A DNA stretch of 64,000 nucleotides from Citrobacter enshiensis. Lineage in GTDB: Bacteria; Pseudomonadota; Gammaproteobacteria; Enterobacterales; Enterobacteriaceae. Shown here piece after piece: positions 44,611 to 55,000 of the stretch. Position 1 is the stretch's first letter. The number at the start of each line of letters is the position of its first letter. Both the position numbers and the translations under genes were made by a program. Location of the stretch: the NCBI RefSeq assembly GCF_029338175.1, contig NZ_CP119862.1:4186839-4250838 (forward strand). The letters run 5' to 3'. The notes under the pieces were generated by a model. The model did no database searches and was not told where the DNA came from. It worked only from the letters and a program-made list of their open reading frames with translations.

Positions 44611-47090
44611 TGGAAGAGGAATGGTCACGCCTGCAGCAGGCGCTAACCACCTGTTTTAGTCAAGGGGTCACCTTTAAGGACGGCATCGAAAATCAGTTTC
44701 TGAACAGACTGATTCAGATCATCACCGATGCCTCGGCAGGTCATGGTGACATTTTTGCCGGCTACGCCGATGCGTTACGTGCCGCTCACGCAAGTGGTAT
44801 TAGCGCGCCGTGGCTACCCCTGCCGCCGGAACTGACCGACGCTCCGGCGCCTGAGTGGGGCATGACAAAGTCGCCTGCCGCGCAACAAATTCAACTGGCT
44901 GAAGAGGCGGACCTGGCGCTGACCAGAGCCACCTATCAGCGTAAGATCCGCAGGAACTTGCTGCGCCCCGAGACCGATCCGGCACTGAAGCGCCTGTTAC
45001 CCGAGGAGCCCTGGCTGACTCACTATCAGGGATTCGGTCAACAGGCCGCCATCCGGACGCTGCTAACGTCTGATAATAACTGTACATTGCTGGTGAATCT
45101 GCCCACCAGTTGCGGTAAAAGTCTGCTCACCCAACTCCAGGCGCTCAGCGCACCGACAAACACCCTCACGCTGGTGATCGTCCCCACCGTCGCCCTCGCA
45201 ATTGAGCAGGCTGACGACATGCAAAAACTGCTTCGCGGCACCGACCAAGATCATGGTGGAAGTTATGCTTGGATCGGAGGACAAGATCAGCCCTCGCGTC
45301 AGGCAATTAAGGAAAGAATCAAAGCGGGGACACAGCGTGTGCTCTTCTGTTCCCCGGAATCCGTTCGCTCTTCTTTGGTTCCGGTGCTGTTTGAGCTTTC
45401 CAGACTGAATATGATTGGCGCGATCGTCATCGACGAAGCGCATTTGATCGATCAATGGGGCGCAGAGTTCCGCCCTGACTTTCAGCTGATTGCCCCTATG
45501 ATTCGCTCACTGAAAGCCCTAGGAAAATGCCGTTTTCGTACGCTGCTACTTTCGGCGACTTACAGCAAAAGCACCCGGGACATTCTGGTCGAGCAGTTCC
45601 ATGATGAAAACAGCGAACTGATTGAAGTGTCAGCTAATTTCCTACGCCCGGAGCCGGAATATTTTGTGCATCATGAGGCAAATGAAAACGCGCATCGTCA
45701 GCGGGTCGAACAGCTTCTGATGACCTTACCCCGCCCGCTGATTTTGTATTGCACTACCCGCACAGATGCGGAAATGTGGTCTGCCCGTCTGAACGAACTG
45801 GGCTACTGGCGAACCGGCATGTTCCACGGTCAAATTGACACAAACAATCGCAAGAAATTGATTTCAAAATGGAAAAATGACCAGCTCGATATCATGGTCG
45901 CTACCTCTGCCTTTGGGGTAGGGATGAATAAAAAGGAAATCCGCAGCATCATTCATGCTGCCATTCCGGAAAATATCGACCGCTATTACCAGGACTGCGG
46001 GCGTGCTGGGCGTGACGGCAGATCCTGCCAGGTGCATCTGGTATGGCATAAGGCGCAAATGAAAACGGCAAAATCGCTGGCCGTTGAGACGCTGATTGGC
46101 GTAGAAAAAGGTTTTGCCCGCTGGAAAGCAATGTTTGACGATCGTAAGAAAAGCCCGATCGCTGACTACATGATTTCACTGAACACCAAGCCCGTTCATA
46201 TTGATCACCAAGGCGATAAAAACGAAGCCTGGAACCGTCGGACATTGCTGTTAATGCAAAGAGCCGGACTCATCAAACTGGTCTTTGCTGATCCGAAAAT
46301 TCCTGACGACCTGCGAGATAATCTGGATGACAACAACACGCAACTGATTGAATGGTTCGAAAGCTACTATAACCACGTTCATATCCGTCACTGTGACGAT
46401 GCGCATTGTTCAGAAGCGCACTGGAACACCCATGTGGAGAAGATCCGCCAGTCCGAGTTGAATAACCGCCGGGCAGCCTTTACGGTAATGGAAACGTGGT
46501 TGGAGGATCCTGGCAAACCACTGTGTAAAATTCTGCAGAAATTCTATGAATATCAGAGCCATCCTCCCGAGTTAACCTGTGGAGGTTGTCCGGGATGTCG
46601 CCAGAAAGGGAAAGGAGCGTTTTCGCCCACCGTGGGCACAGATGTACAAATTTTACGTTCCGAGCCGAAGAAAAAAGCACTCTTCGTAGGTGCGGAAAAG
46701 AAAGTTTATTACAACGAAAATATGAAGTTACATTCGTTGTTGATGGAACTTCGTGTGACGTTGCGGTCGCTGATCACCTCTGGCGAATACGTGTTTATTC
46801 GTGCAGACAGGCCAGTGTTCCTGCAACTAGAGAACAACCTGGATTCGCTTTCGCATTTCTGGAGCGCACAGAAAATGACAGCACCTGCATCGGATGGACC
46901 AGAGATCGTGATCATCCCTAACACGGCCAATGCGTTCCCAGACCTACCCATGACGCGCTTTGAGCGAATTATTATTGCACCTGAGCATCTCGCCGATCCT
47001 CAGTTCCCACATCGAACATGGTGCGCAAGCGCCGCTAATGCGCTGTCGCTGGACACTTTTATCAGGCAACTACAACATGTCAATAATTAA
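44610..47090 (+). CDS. dpdF: DpdF, RecQ-like helicase of the Dpd restriction arm
   Basis: An 826-residue superfamily 2 helicase. Walker A LPTSCGKS lies at 164-171, motif II is VIDEAHLIDQWG, motif III LLLSATYS, then MFHGQIDTNNR and motif VI YYQDCGRAGRDGR as in RecQ. A cysteine cluster (LTCGGCPGCRQ) lies near residue 665 and may bind zinc. The ATG overlaps the dpdE stop and is preceded by tggaggaaatcg; an in-frame upstream extension is a shadow of dpdE. It probably unwinds DNA during restriction of unmodified invaders. Confidence 0.92.
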   Translation: MEEEWSRLQQALTTCFSQGVTFKDGIENQFLNRLIQIITDASAGHGDIFAGYADALRAAHASGISAPWLPLPPELTDAPAPEWGMTKSPAAQQIQLAEEADLALTRATYQRKIRRNLLRPETDPALKRLLPEEPWLTHYQGFGQQAAIRTLLTSDNNCTLLVNLPTSCGKSLLTQLQALSAPTNTLTLVIVPTVALAIEQADDMQKLLRGTDQDHGGSYAWIGGQDQPSRQAIKERIKAGTQRVLFCSPESVRSSLVPVLFELSRLNMIGAIVIDEAHLIDQWGAEFRPDFQLIAPMIRSLKALGKCRFRTLLLSATYSKSTRDILVEQFHDENSELIEVSANFLRPEPEYFVHHEANENAHRQRVEQLLMTLPRPLILYCTTRTDAEMWSARLNELGYWRTGMFHGQIDTNNRKKLISKWKNDQLDIMVATSAFGVGMNKKEIRSIIHAAIPENIDRYYQDCGRAGRDGRSCQVHLVWHKAQMKTAKSLAVETLIGVEKGFARWKAMFDDRKKSPIADYMISLNTKPVHIDHQGDKNEAWNRRTLLLMQRAGLIKLVFADPKIPDDLRDNLDDNNTQLIEWFESYYNHVHIRHCDDAHCSEAHWNTHVEKIRQSELNNRRAAFTVMETWLEDPGKPLCKILQKFYEYQSHPPELTCGGCPGCRQKGKGAFSPTVGTDVQILRSEPKKKALFVGAEKKVYYNENMKLHSLLMELRVTLRSLITSGEYVFIRADRPVFLQLENNLDSLSHFWSAQKMTAPASDGPEIVIIPNTANAFPDLPMTRFERIIIAPEHLADPQFPHRTWCASAANALSLDTFIRQLQHVNN

Positions 47091-47952
47091 CAACGCAAAC
47101 CCAGGAAGCGGCCTGATACTGCTTCCTTTGATTGAACGCGTTCTGCAAAGCGCACAGGAACCGTTGTCTCAGGACACGCTGCTCGCCCGCTATCGTCCTG
47201 ATAACCTGCCCACTAACGATAACGCATGGGGAAAATTAAAAGAGAACCTGAGCTTCTGGTGCAATCTGGGACTCTGGCCGATGCTCGACGGAAAGATGTT
47301 ACCGCTTGAAGCAGGTGTGCGTCCGTTGGCGCATCGGTTGCTTGCCTGTACGATTGATGCTTGTCGTGAAAACGGCGTTGCCAGTGGGAATGAATGCGAA
47401 CCGCTGTGGCGGGTACTGAGTTGCCTGTTGAGCCTTCAGCAACACTCGCTCGGGGGCCTGGAACCTCTCTCCCCTACGATCATCACCAACAAAGTGCATA
47501 AATGGTTACCCGGCGAAACCATCAATACCAACACCGAAAAACTAGTGAGAGAATTTGGTCGTTTTCTCGGTTTTCTCGAGTTAATGCCGGACGGAAATTA
47601 TGTCACCGACCCTACCCGGGCCATTCAATATTTTCTCCCGGAGATCTTTGACGATACGCGTACCCTTCCCGCCAAAATCTTTATGGCAAACATGGCGGAG
47701 GTCATGCCAATGATGGACGGGGGCCAGTTCAGAAACTCCGTTCATGACGTGATGCAGCAGGAAAAAGACTGGGTCGCGCCGGAAGGTGACAATATCTGCA
47801 CCAGCACATCCGTTGCGCTGCAACGACTTGAAATCAGTAAGCGCATTATCCTCGCCATCGGCAGTGATGATAAAGACGCCTTATCACTCCACTTACCTGG
47901 CGGTAAAATTCGCCGGGTTAGCCAAATCACGCTAAGGGAGGATGCAGAATGA
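47077..47952 (+). CDS. dpdG: DpdG, Dpd restriction component
   Basis: A 291-residue protein named from position between dpdF and dpdH. Features seen are NAWGKLKENLSFWCNLGLWP in the first third, suggestive of a winged-helix-like fold, and RAIQYFLPEIFDD later. No catalytic motif is visible. The ATG lies 14 bp inside the dpdF 3' end, and its stop overlaps the dpdH start, so the genes are translationally coupled. It may be a DNA-binding or structural subunit. Confidence 0.87.
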   Translation: MSIINNANPGSGLILLPLIERVLQSAQEPLSQDTLLARYRPDNLPTNDNAWGKLKENLSFWCNLGLWPMLDGKMLPLEAGVRPLAHRLLACTIDACRENGVASGNECEPLWRVLSCLLSLQQHSLGGLEPLSPTIITNKVHKWLPGETINTNTEKLVREFGRFLGFLELMPDGNYVTDPTRAIQYFLPEIFDDTRTLPAKIFMANMAEVMPMMDGGQFRNSVHDVMQQEKDWVAPEGDNICTSTSVALQRLEISKRIILAIGSDDKDALSLHLPGGKIRRVSQITLREDAE

Positions 47953-50900
47953 GCATGATGGAGTACTGGCCATCCAGGAAAAATATCGTCCAATGCATTC
48001 GCAATGAAGCAGAAGAATTAGAGGATCATGTGCTTCTGGCCGTGCATGAACCGATGCTACTGACCCGACGCGACGTCAATGAAAATCATAAAATATTGCG
48101 TGACGAAGACCTGTTCCAGCAGTTACTTCATACGGAGCGCGCCATCCCACTGATTGGCCGCTCGGGGATGGGGAAATCACATCTGGTGCGCTGGTTAGAC
48201 TGCCGGTTCAACATGTACCTGGCGGAAAACGACCAGAGCGAGCAATGGGAAATTGTCCGGATACCCAAAAACTCCAGTCTACGACAGGTGCTTTTACGCA
48301 TCCTGAAAAACTTGACGGGGGAATTTTTCGACAACGCACGCATGCGCGTTAATGAAGTAACAGAACAGTATCCGGCGAAAGATCTGGCAGATCTACTGTT
48401 GACCATGATGGCCCATCAGTTGCAGGACATGCAAAAAGCGGTCATGGAAGAAGGTCAAACGCTGCTGGCACAAGGTAAAGACATTCCAGCAGACCGACTC
48501 GCCTATATGGAAGCCATCATTGAAGAGGTGGAAAACGGTATCTGTGATCTGATCACCGACCCCAACTTCAAACAGAATCTTCTGAAGCCGGGCCACTGTA
48601 TTTTCAAACTTGCCAGCCGGATGAGTAGTGGTCTGGAAGAAGGAGAAGAAGATCATGATAAATATGAACTTCTTCCGGAAGATCTCTATTTTGTCTTTGA
48701 GCCTGACGATCTGTCCGCGCGTGCACGCCGCTATCTTAACCATTCTCAACTGCATGAGTCAGACCAAGTGGAGGCGCGTACCCGTGCAGCGCGCGTGCTC
48801 AATGAAGCCATGCATACCTCGCTGAAATCACTCTTCAAGCGCCTGTTCACCTTCAATGGAGGATCTTTTCAGGAGCTTTTTCAGGAAATCCGCAAGGAGT
48901 TTCTGCGACTTAATCGCCGTCTGGTGATTCTGGTAGAAGATATGGCGGCGATCTCCGCCATTGAAGATGTCCTGATCGACAGCCTGATCGAAGAAGCGGC
49001 ACCTGGCGGCGTGCAAATTCTCTGTCCTGTCCACTCAGTGATTGCAGTCACCGACAATTATCCCGGCTATAAACGCCGCCAGGAAACGTTAATCACGCGT
49101 GCTGGCTACGAGTGGGTCATCGAGAACGTCGATAAAGACAATAACGAAGATCGTATTGTCTCGCTCTGTGGTCGCTATCTGAACGCCGCACGCTTTGGAT
49201 CAGAGGAGTTAAAAAACAGTCCTGAGCAAGGTAAGCCCCAGTGGCCACCTGTCTGGCACAGTGATGAGATCCCCAATCCAATAGAAGATTTTGGTTATTC
49301 TGCCAATAAGAAATTCCCGCTCTTCCCGTATAACCGCAATGCCATTTTGGCATTGGCGGATAAGCATTGCCGCGACAGCAGCGGCGAGTTGATTTTTAAC
49401 CCGCGTACAATCATTAACCGCATCCTGTTAGATATTCTGCGCGATTGCAGAATAGAAGCGGAAAAAACACAGTTCCCGCCAGCAAATTTCGCTGGAATTC
49501 ATGCCGTTCCCGAGATCGAAGACAAGATTTCACAGATAGTTGTCAACCGGGTTGGCAGTTCGGTGACGCTTGCCGCCATCTGGGGATATGGCATTGATTC
49601 ATTTGATGAACTACGCGAAAAACTGCCGGGCAGCGTTGCGAGTGCCTTTGGCCTCGATGAACTAGCAGCGCAACTGAATGGCAAAGGTCCCACCATGGAG
49701 TCGGCGGAACCAGCAACAAAGAACGCACACGAAACGGCGGGCAAAACAGGCAGTACGCCGGCGGGTAAAAAGATTGACAATCCGGAGTTCAAACCGAAAG
49801 AAGAGGCAAAATACACTGCCAAATCCGAACTACCCTTTATCAGGGCGGTCCGTGCATGGGTGAATGACAATGTCATTCTGCCGCAGGATGTTGCCCGTGA
49901 TTTGCGTGCGGCACTGAACGCCTGTTATGAAATTCATGCACAGCCAGAGTTGTTCGGTATGTCTTCTCGGCCACCGCTGAAAGAAGGTCGTTTTACGTTG
50001 ATTTCACTGCCAAAAGCGGCGTCTGACCCCTCAAGCATTATTACGAACTTTTACTCTGAGCAGGACCTGACCGATCCTTCCCGACGGGTAGATGTGTATA
50101 ACGCCGCGGTAGCCCTGTTACGTATCCAGTATTACGCCGGTTTAAAGCAAGGCTTTAATTATCCAGAGGCGCAGGAAGACTACACTCGCTATCAAAACTT
50201 CATCCAGTGGTGGGTGCCGCAGGCTACGGAAAGCGCCATTAATCACTTCCGGGCGCGTAACCTACAGGATGCGCTTAAAAAGCATCTGCAAAAAGCTCTG
50301 CTGCTTGGCCTGGTGACGGGTAAAGAAGAACCGGCGGAGATCGTCAATACCCTATGCCTCACCCAGAAAGGTGTCGGGAGAACCGAAGGGAAAAGTACCG
50401 GTCGAACGCTGACGACCTCTCCTTCCGAGATCTGTTTCAGAGGGATTGAGGCGACCCTGCATCCGCACGCCAGCGCCAGAGTCGCCGAAGCCAGGGCGCA
50501 GGCGCTCGTCGGATGGGATGATGCCAGAAAAGCGTGGCTTGAACAGGTTGCCATCACTGAGCAAGGCTCAGGCTTGGGCAGCAGTCGTGCGCTGGATGCC
50601 GATGTAATATATTCCGCGCTGAAAACAGTGTTAAAACAGCCGCTTGGTGCGGAAATTGAACGTGCGGCGCTCTCCGTCAAACAGGAACTTGCCAGCACGC
50701 TAAAAAATGTTCATCTCTTTGCCAACATTAAAGATAGCGACGATTTCCTCAGCCAACTGAACGACTGGCAGACGTTTATTGAGACTGTGCGGACCGAGCA
50801 CTATCCCACAGGCAGCGCTCAGTACAAACCATCTTCGTGGCTGCTGGGTGAAATTGAAGCCCTCAGAACCGACGCCGAGGAGAGTCTGGCGACTTTAATT

Positions 50901-51155
50901 GCGTTACTTTCCATTGAAAAACAGAAAGATAGTGCGAAATTGTGGCTGGAGATCTGTCGGCTTGACGGTGACTACGTTTCAAGAATCAGCAGCGTACTTG
51001 CGCAATGGCAACTGGTACAACCCAAGATCGCGTTCACACTCCAGCAGATGAACGCCAAAGGGGATATCCAGCAACTGACTCTTGCTCTGAATAAAGTGAA
51101 TGACCGTCTGAAAACACTTGTGAGCGATATCATCGCCTCTGGAGCCGATCAATGA
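47949..51155 (+). CDS. dpdH: DpdH, large P-loop ATPase of the Dpd restriction arm
   Basis: A 1068-residue protein. Walker A GRSGMGKS lies at 70-77 (PLIGRSGMGKSHLVRWL). A Walker B-like strand, RRLVILVEDMAAI, follows near residue 330, and VQILCPVHSVIAVTDN afterwards resembles a sensor strand. A low-complexity linker rich in Ala, Lys and Thr (around residues 580-620: PATKNAHETAGKTG) separates the ATPase half from a helical C-terminal half. It is probably an AAA/STAND-type motor. It is coupled to dpdG and dpdI by 4-bp overlaps. Confidence 0.9.
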   Translation: MSMMEYWPSRKNIVQCIRNEAEELEDHVLLAVHEPMLLTRRDVNENHKILRDEDLFQQLLHTERAIPLIGRSGMGKSHLVRWLDCRFNMYLAENDQSEQWEIVRIPKNSSLRQVLLRILKNLTGEFFDNARMRVNEVTEQYPAKDLADLLLTMMAHQLQDMQKAVMEEGQTLLAQGKDIPADRLAYMEAIIEEVENGICDLITDPNFKQNLLKPGHCIFKLASRMSSGLEEGEEDHDKYELLPEDLYFVFEPDDLSARARRYLNHSQLHESDQVEARTRAARVLNEAMHTSLKSLFKRLFTFNGGSFQELFQEIRKEFLRLNRRLVILVEDMAAISAIEDVLIDSLIEEAAPGGVQILCPVHSVIAVTDNYPGYKRRQETLITRAGYEWVIENVDKDNNEDRIVSLCGRYLNAARFGSEELKNSPEQGKPQWPPVWHSDEIPNPIEDFGYSANKKFPLFPYNRNAILALADKHCRDSSGELIFNPRTIINRILLDILRDCRIEAEKTQFPPANFAGIHAVPEIEDKISQIVVNRVGSSVTLAAIWGYGIDSFDELREKLPGSVASAFGLDELAAQLNGKGPTMESAEPATKNAHETAGKTGSTPAGKKIDNPEFKPKEEAKYTAKSELPFIRAVRAWVNDNVILPQDVARDLRAALNACYEIHAQPELFGMSSRPPLKEGRFTLISLPKAASDPSSIITNFYSEQDLTDPSRRVDVYNAAVALLRIQYYAGLKQGFNYPEAQEDYTRYQNFIQWWVPQATESAINHFRARNLQDALKKHLQKALLLGLVTGKEEPAEIVNTLCLTQKGVGRTEGKSTGRTLTTSPSEICFRGIEATLHPHASARVAEARAQALVGWDDARKAWLEQVAITEQGSGLGSSRALDADVIYSALKTVLKQPLGAEIERAALSVKQELASTLKNVHLFANIKDSDDFLSQLNDWQTFIETVRTEHYPTGSAQYKPSSWLLGEIEALRTDAEESLATLIALLSIEKQKDSAKLWLEICRLDGDYVSRISSVLAQWQLVQPKIAFTLQQMNAKGDIQQLTLALNKVNDRLKTLVSDIIASGADQ

Positions 51156-52000
51156 CCACCTTGCGCCAACAACTGGCTGAAATGCAAAAAGAACTCGATC
51201 TTAGCGTTCAGGCTGGTAAGGCCTCACAAATCATCGATAAATGTAATCTGGTGTGCAGCAAAACTAACACCATTGCCGATAAGTTTGCATTGCTTAAACA
51301 GCAATATCCAGCCCAGCAACAACTCCCGCGGGGCATTGCGGTTACCTGGAATGACGAGCAGCGTAGCGAACTGATCGCTGCCGCGAACAGCGTCAAAAGT
51401 CTCAAGTTACAGTGGGGACGCTGGCTGAAAAACCAGTCGGTAAACAATCCCGGCGAGGAAGAAAACCTTGTAGATCAGGAAGAGTCGCCACAGAACTCTC
51501 TAGATGAGACGCTGGCCGCTTCAGAGGAACCTACCGCTTACGACATCATCCAGAATGATTCCTTGACCCATTGTGTCAGCCAACTCGGCACCCTACACAA
51601 GGACCTGAGCAAAGAACTGAAAGATGCCTGGGATGCATGGTTGGAAGAGTTACATCAGCAGGTTCATGTCGATGACAAGACACTGAATTTCCAAAAAAAT
51701 GCGAACAAATTTGACGATATCGCCTCCGACTATGAGCGTCGACGTCAGGATTTCGAAAACTTAACGCAGTGCCAACCAGTAAGCGGTGAAAAGATTCACC
51801 AAATCAAAGCGCTCGCCGAAAAACTATATTCCCTGCGCGGCATGATGAAAACAGACTGGCCTGACGTGGTGCAAGCATTTTTCAATAGCATTAATGGCCC
51901 GCAGAGTCTCCGCCCGACGTTAAGTGCCCTGACGCCCGAGGTGCTTGAGTGGTTAAGGGATGAAGAGATGCTGGATGAGTTCGTGATCACAAGGAAATAG
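51152..52000 (+). CDS. dpdI: DpdI, small coiled-coil component of the Dpd system
   Basis: A 282-residue, mostly helical, acidic protein. The N-terminus (LRQQLAEMQKELDLSVQAG) and the central part (LHKDLSKELKDAWDAWLEEL; YERRRQDFENLTQ) look like coiled coils, separated by an acidic linker (EEENLVDQEESPQNS). No catalytic motif is visible. It starts within the dpdH stop and ends 3 bp before dpdJ, so it is likely a partner of the DpdH ATPase. The name is assigned from locus order. Confidence 0.85.
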   Translation: MTTLRQQLAEMQKELDLSVQAGKASQIIDKCNLVCSKTNTIADKFALLKQQYPAQQQLPRGIAVTWNDEQRSELIAAANSVKSLKLQWGRWLKNQSVNNPGEEENLVDQEESPQNSLDETLAASEEPTAYDIIQNDSLTHCVSQLGTLHKDLSKELKDAWDAWLEELHQQVHVDDKTLNFQKNANKFDDIASDYERRRQDFENLTQCQPVSGEKIHQIKALAEKLYSLRGMMKTDWPDVVQAFFNSINGPQSLRPTLSALTPEVLEWLRDEEMLDEFVITRK

Positions 52001-52003
52001 TTT

Positions 52004-55000
52004 ATGTCTACGGCTGATTTGTCCCACTTGCACCAGGCGCTGGACCTGCTCGAAGAGCGGGAAGCGGAACTGCTGGTCTGGGGGGATACGGATGGCGCAT
52101 TTACCCATGCCGATATCATCTCACTCTTTACCCGGCACCTGCCCTACGAAGATGCCGAGTCGTTACTGGCAGAACTGCAGAATGCTGCCATGCTCTTCAG
52201 CGTCCCGACCAGCAAAGGGGGGACGCGCTACCGCACGCGTATGGCGGAATCGGTCTACCTGTTCCGCCACCAGCGTCAATGGTTCCGCGATCAGCCGCTT
52301 CAGCGAGCCCGGACGCTTGTCGCCGACTACCGTTTCGTCCGTCGCCCGCGCAACTATCCGAAGCGGGAACTTCCGGCGCAAACGGTGCTGAGCAAATGGG
52401 TCGACGTACCGTGGATGAACGAGATTAAACGCCAGGCGCTTTCCCGACTGATCGGCGACTTTTCCATTGCCGGCTTTCAGGAACGCTCAACCGAACGTAT
52501 TTTGCGCGCCTGGCACTTTCATAGTCATCATGCTCACGCGAAAGAAGCCACCGGGACCATTGTCTGTGCCGGTACGGGGAGTGGTAAAACGCTGGCGTTC
52601 TATCTCCCGGCACTCACCTCGCTCCTCAATGATATTCAGCGCGACAACGCACAGCGGGTCAGGACGCTGGCACTGTATCCGCGTAAAGAACTGCTTAAAG
52701 ATCAGTTCATGGAAACCTGGGGCAAATGTCGTGAACTCGACAGTCAGGCCCTAGCACTGGCAGGACGCAAGATCCGTATTGGTTCTTTTTTCGGTGACAC
52801 CCCGTTCAACCATCAATACGCAACGAAAGATAAAGACAAGGATATGCCCTTTGATTTACTCCGTTGCACCACGCCGAAATGTCCGGGGCAAATGCACTGG
52901 AAAGCAGAAGATATCAAAGCGAAAAGAGAGATTCTTCGTTGTAGCCACTGCGATCACAGCGTAGACAGTGACGAAGTGATCCTGACCCGCGTCTCGCTGA
53001 TGAAAAACCCGCCTGACATCCTGTTTACTACCACCGAAATGCTCAATCAGCACCTCGGGAATAACCAAACGAATCACCTATTTGGCGTTGGCATCGGCGT
53101 AACACCGCCGCCGGTAGTCCTGCTGGATGAAGTACACACCTATGTGGGGAATACCGGTGCGCAGACAGCCTATCTGCTGCGACGCTGGATGCAACTTGCA
53201 CGCAGCCGCCCCCATTTTGTCGGGCTGTCGGCAACGCTAAGTGACGCCGAACGTTTCTTCGCCGATCTGGTAGGCGCGCATAAAAAACATGTGGCTCTTA
53301 TCGAACCGAAGCTCCACGAAATGGAAGATGAAGGGGCTGAATATCTGCTGGCATTACGCGGTGATCCGGTCTCGCAAACCGCCCTGCTGTCTACTACTAT
53401 CCAGACCAGCATGCTCGCCCGGCGTATTCTGGATACGAAAAGGAAAAAATCACGCGGGACATGGGGGCAAAAAACCTTCGTCTTCACCGACGATCTGGAT
53501 ATCAATAACCGACTTTATCATCAACTATGTGACGCCGAAGGCTGGCGGTCGCGTGGTCAAAACTTATACGTTGCGAAACCGCCGCTGGCCGCTCAGCGTC
53601 TGGAAACACCGCAAAACAGCCATACGCTGACTCTGGCAGGACAGAACTGGCGTATCGTGCAGGATATTGGTCACCCACTTGACGAAAATGACCGAGCCAT
53701 CGTTGCCCGAACGTCCAGTCAGGACGTCGGGGTCGATCCTAGAGCGGAAGTGGTAATTGCAACCGCGTCGCTGGAGGTGGGCTTTAACGACCCCTCCGTT
53801 GGCATGGTTATTCAGCATAAAGCGCCACGTAACGTTGCCTCCTATTTGCAGCGTAAAGGGCGTGCCGGTCGTTCAAGAACTATGCGTCCGTGGATGGTCG
53901 CAGTCCTGTCCGAATTTGGCCGCGACCGCGTCGTTTATCAACGCTATGAAGAGCTCATTAATCCAGAGATAAAAGGACAGTCGTTGCCGATGGGCAACAT
54001 TCATATCCAGAAAATGCAGGCGGCAATGGCGACACTTGACTGGCTGAGCATAAAGATCCCCGGAAGTAATATCTGGTCATTGCTGAATAAACCGCAGACA
54101 AAGCGAGAGTCTCTTGACCATCTTGATCGTATGTTCCACCTGATTACCGCCGTGATCGAACAACATGCGTGGCAGCAGGAGTTAGAGAAGTATCTGTTCT
54201 ACGCGCTGCGCATCACTGACGAGCAACTTCAGCGTGTCCTGTGGTCGCCGCCCCGTTCGATCATGATGGAGTTGCTGCCGACATTAAAACGACAACTCAC
54301 CACCCAATGGTCGCGGATGGGCCAACCGGAGGCAGACCGTTCGACGGGACGTTCCCCGCTGCCGGCCTTTATTCCTTCAGCGCTATTCAGTGAACTCAAT
54401 CTGCCGGAACTGGAGATCCATCTCGAGCGGAAGTTCAAGAAGCGTGAACATTTGCCCTTTATTCAGGGTCTGAAAGAGTTTGCGCCGGGGCGCATTTCCA
54501 AGCGCTATGCCGTTTACTCCGACAATGAAGCAGACTGGCTTATCCCGAACAACTTTGTTCCGGCGATGAATTGCGTTTCGGATGTTGATTTTGAAATTGA
54601 GCAGGCTTTCGGCGATACCTGGCAGCCCGAGTGTGTCATCGAGTGTGAAGGTCAGCCCCCTATTAGGGTCATTCGCCCGATGCAGGTGCTTACGCGCGCG
54701 CTGCGATTCGAGCAAAATCTCACCGAGAAAAGCAACTCGCAACTGTACTGGCATACCCGGTTTAACCCAGACGATCAGGCCGATCCGCTCCCCATTCCTG
54801 CCGGCCCGTGGACGGACACCCTCCGCTCCATTACGTTCTTTACCCACCAGAACATGACACCTCTCGACGTCACGCGTTACGCCACCCACGCAACAGCCTC
54901 ATTACGCAATAAAACCAAGCAACAGGCGCATGTGAACTTCAGGTGGGTCGACAATGGCGAGCCTGTCGGGGTTGGCGTGCGGCAGTGGGTGGATGGCGCC

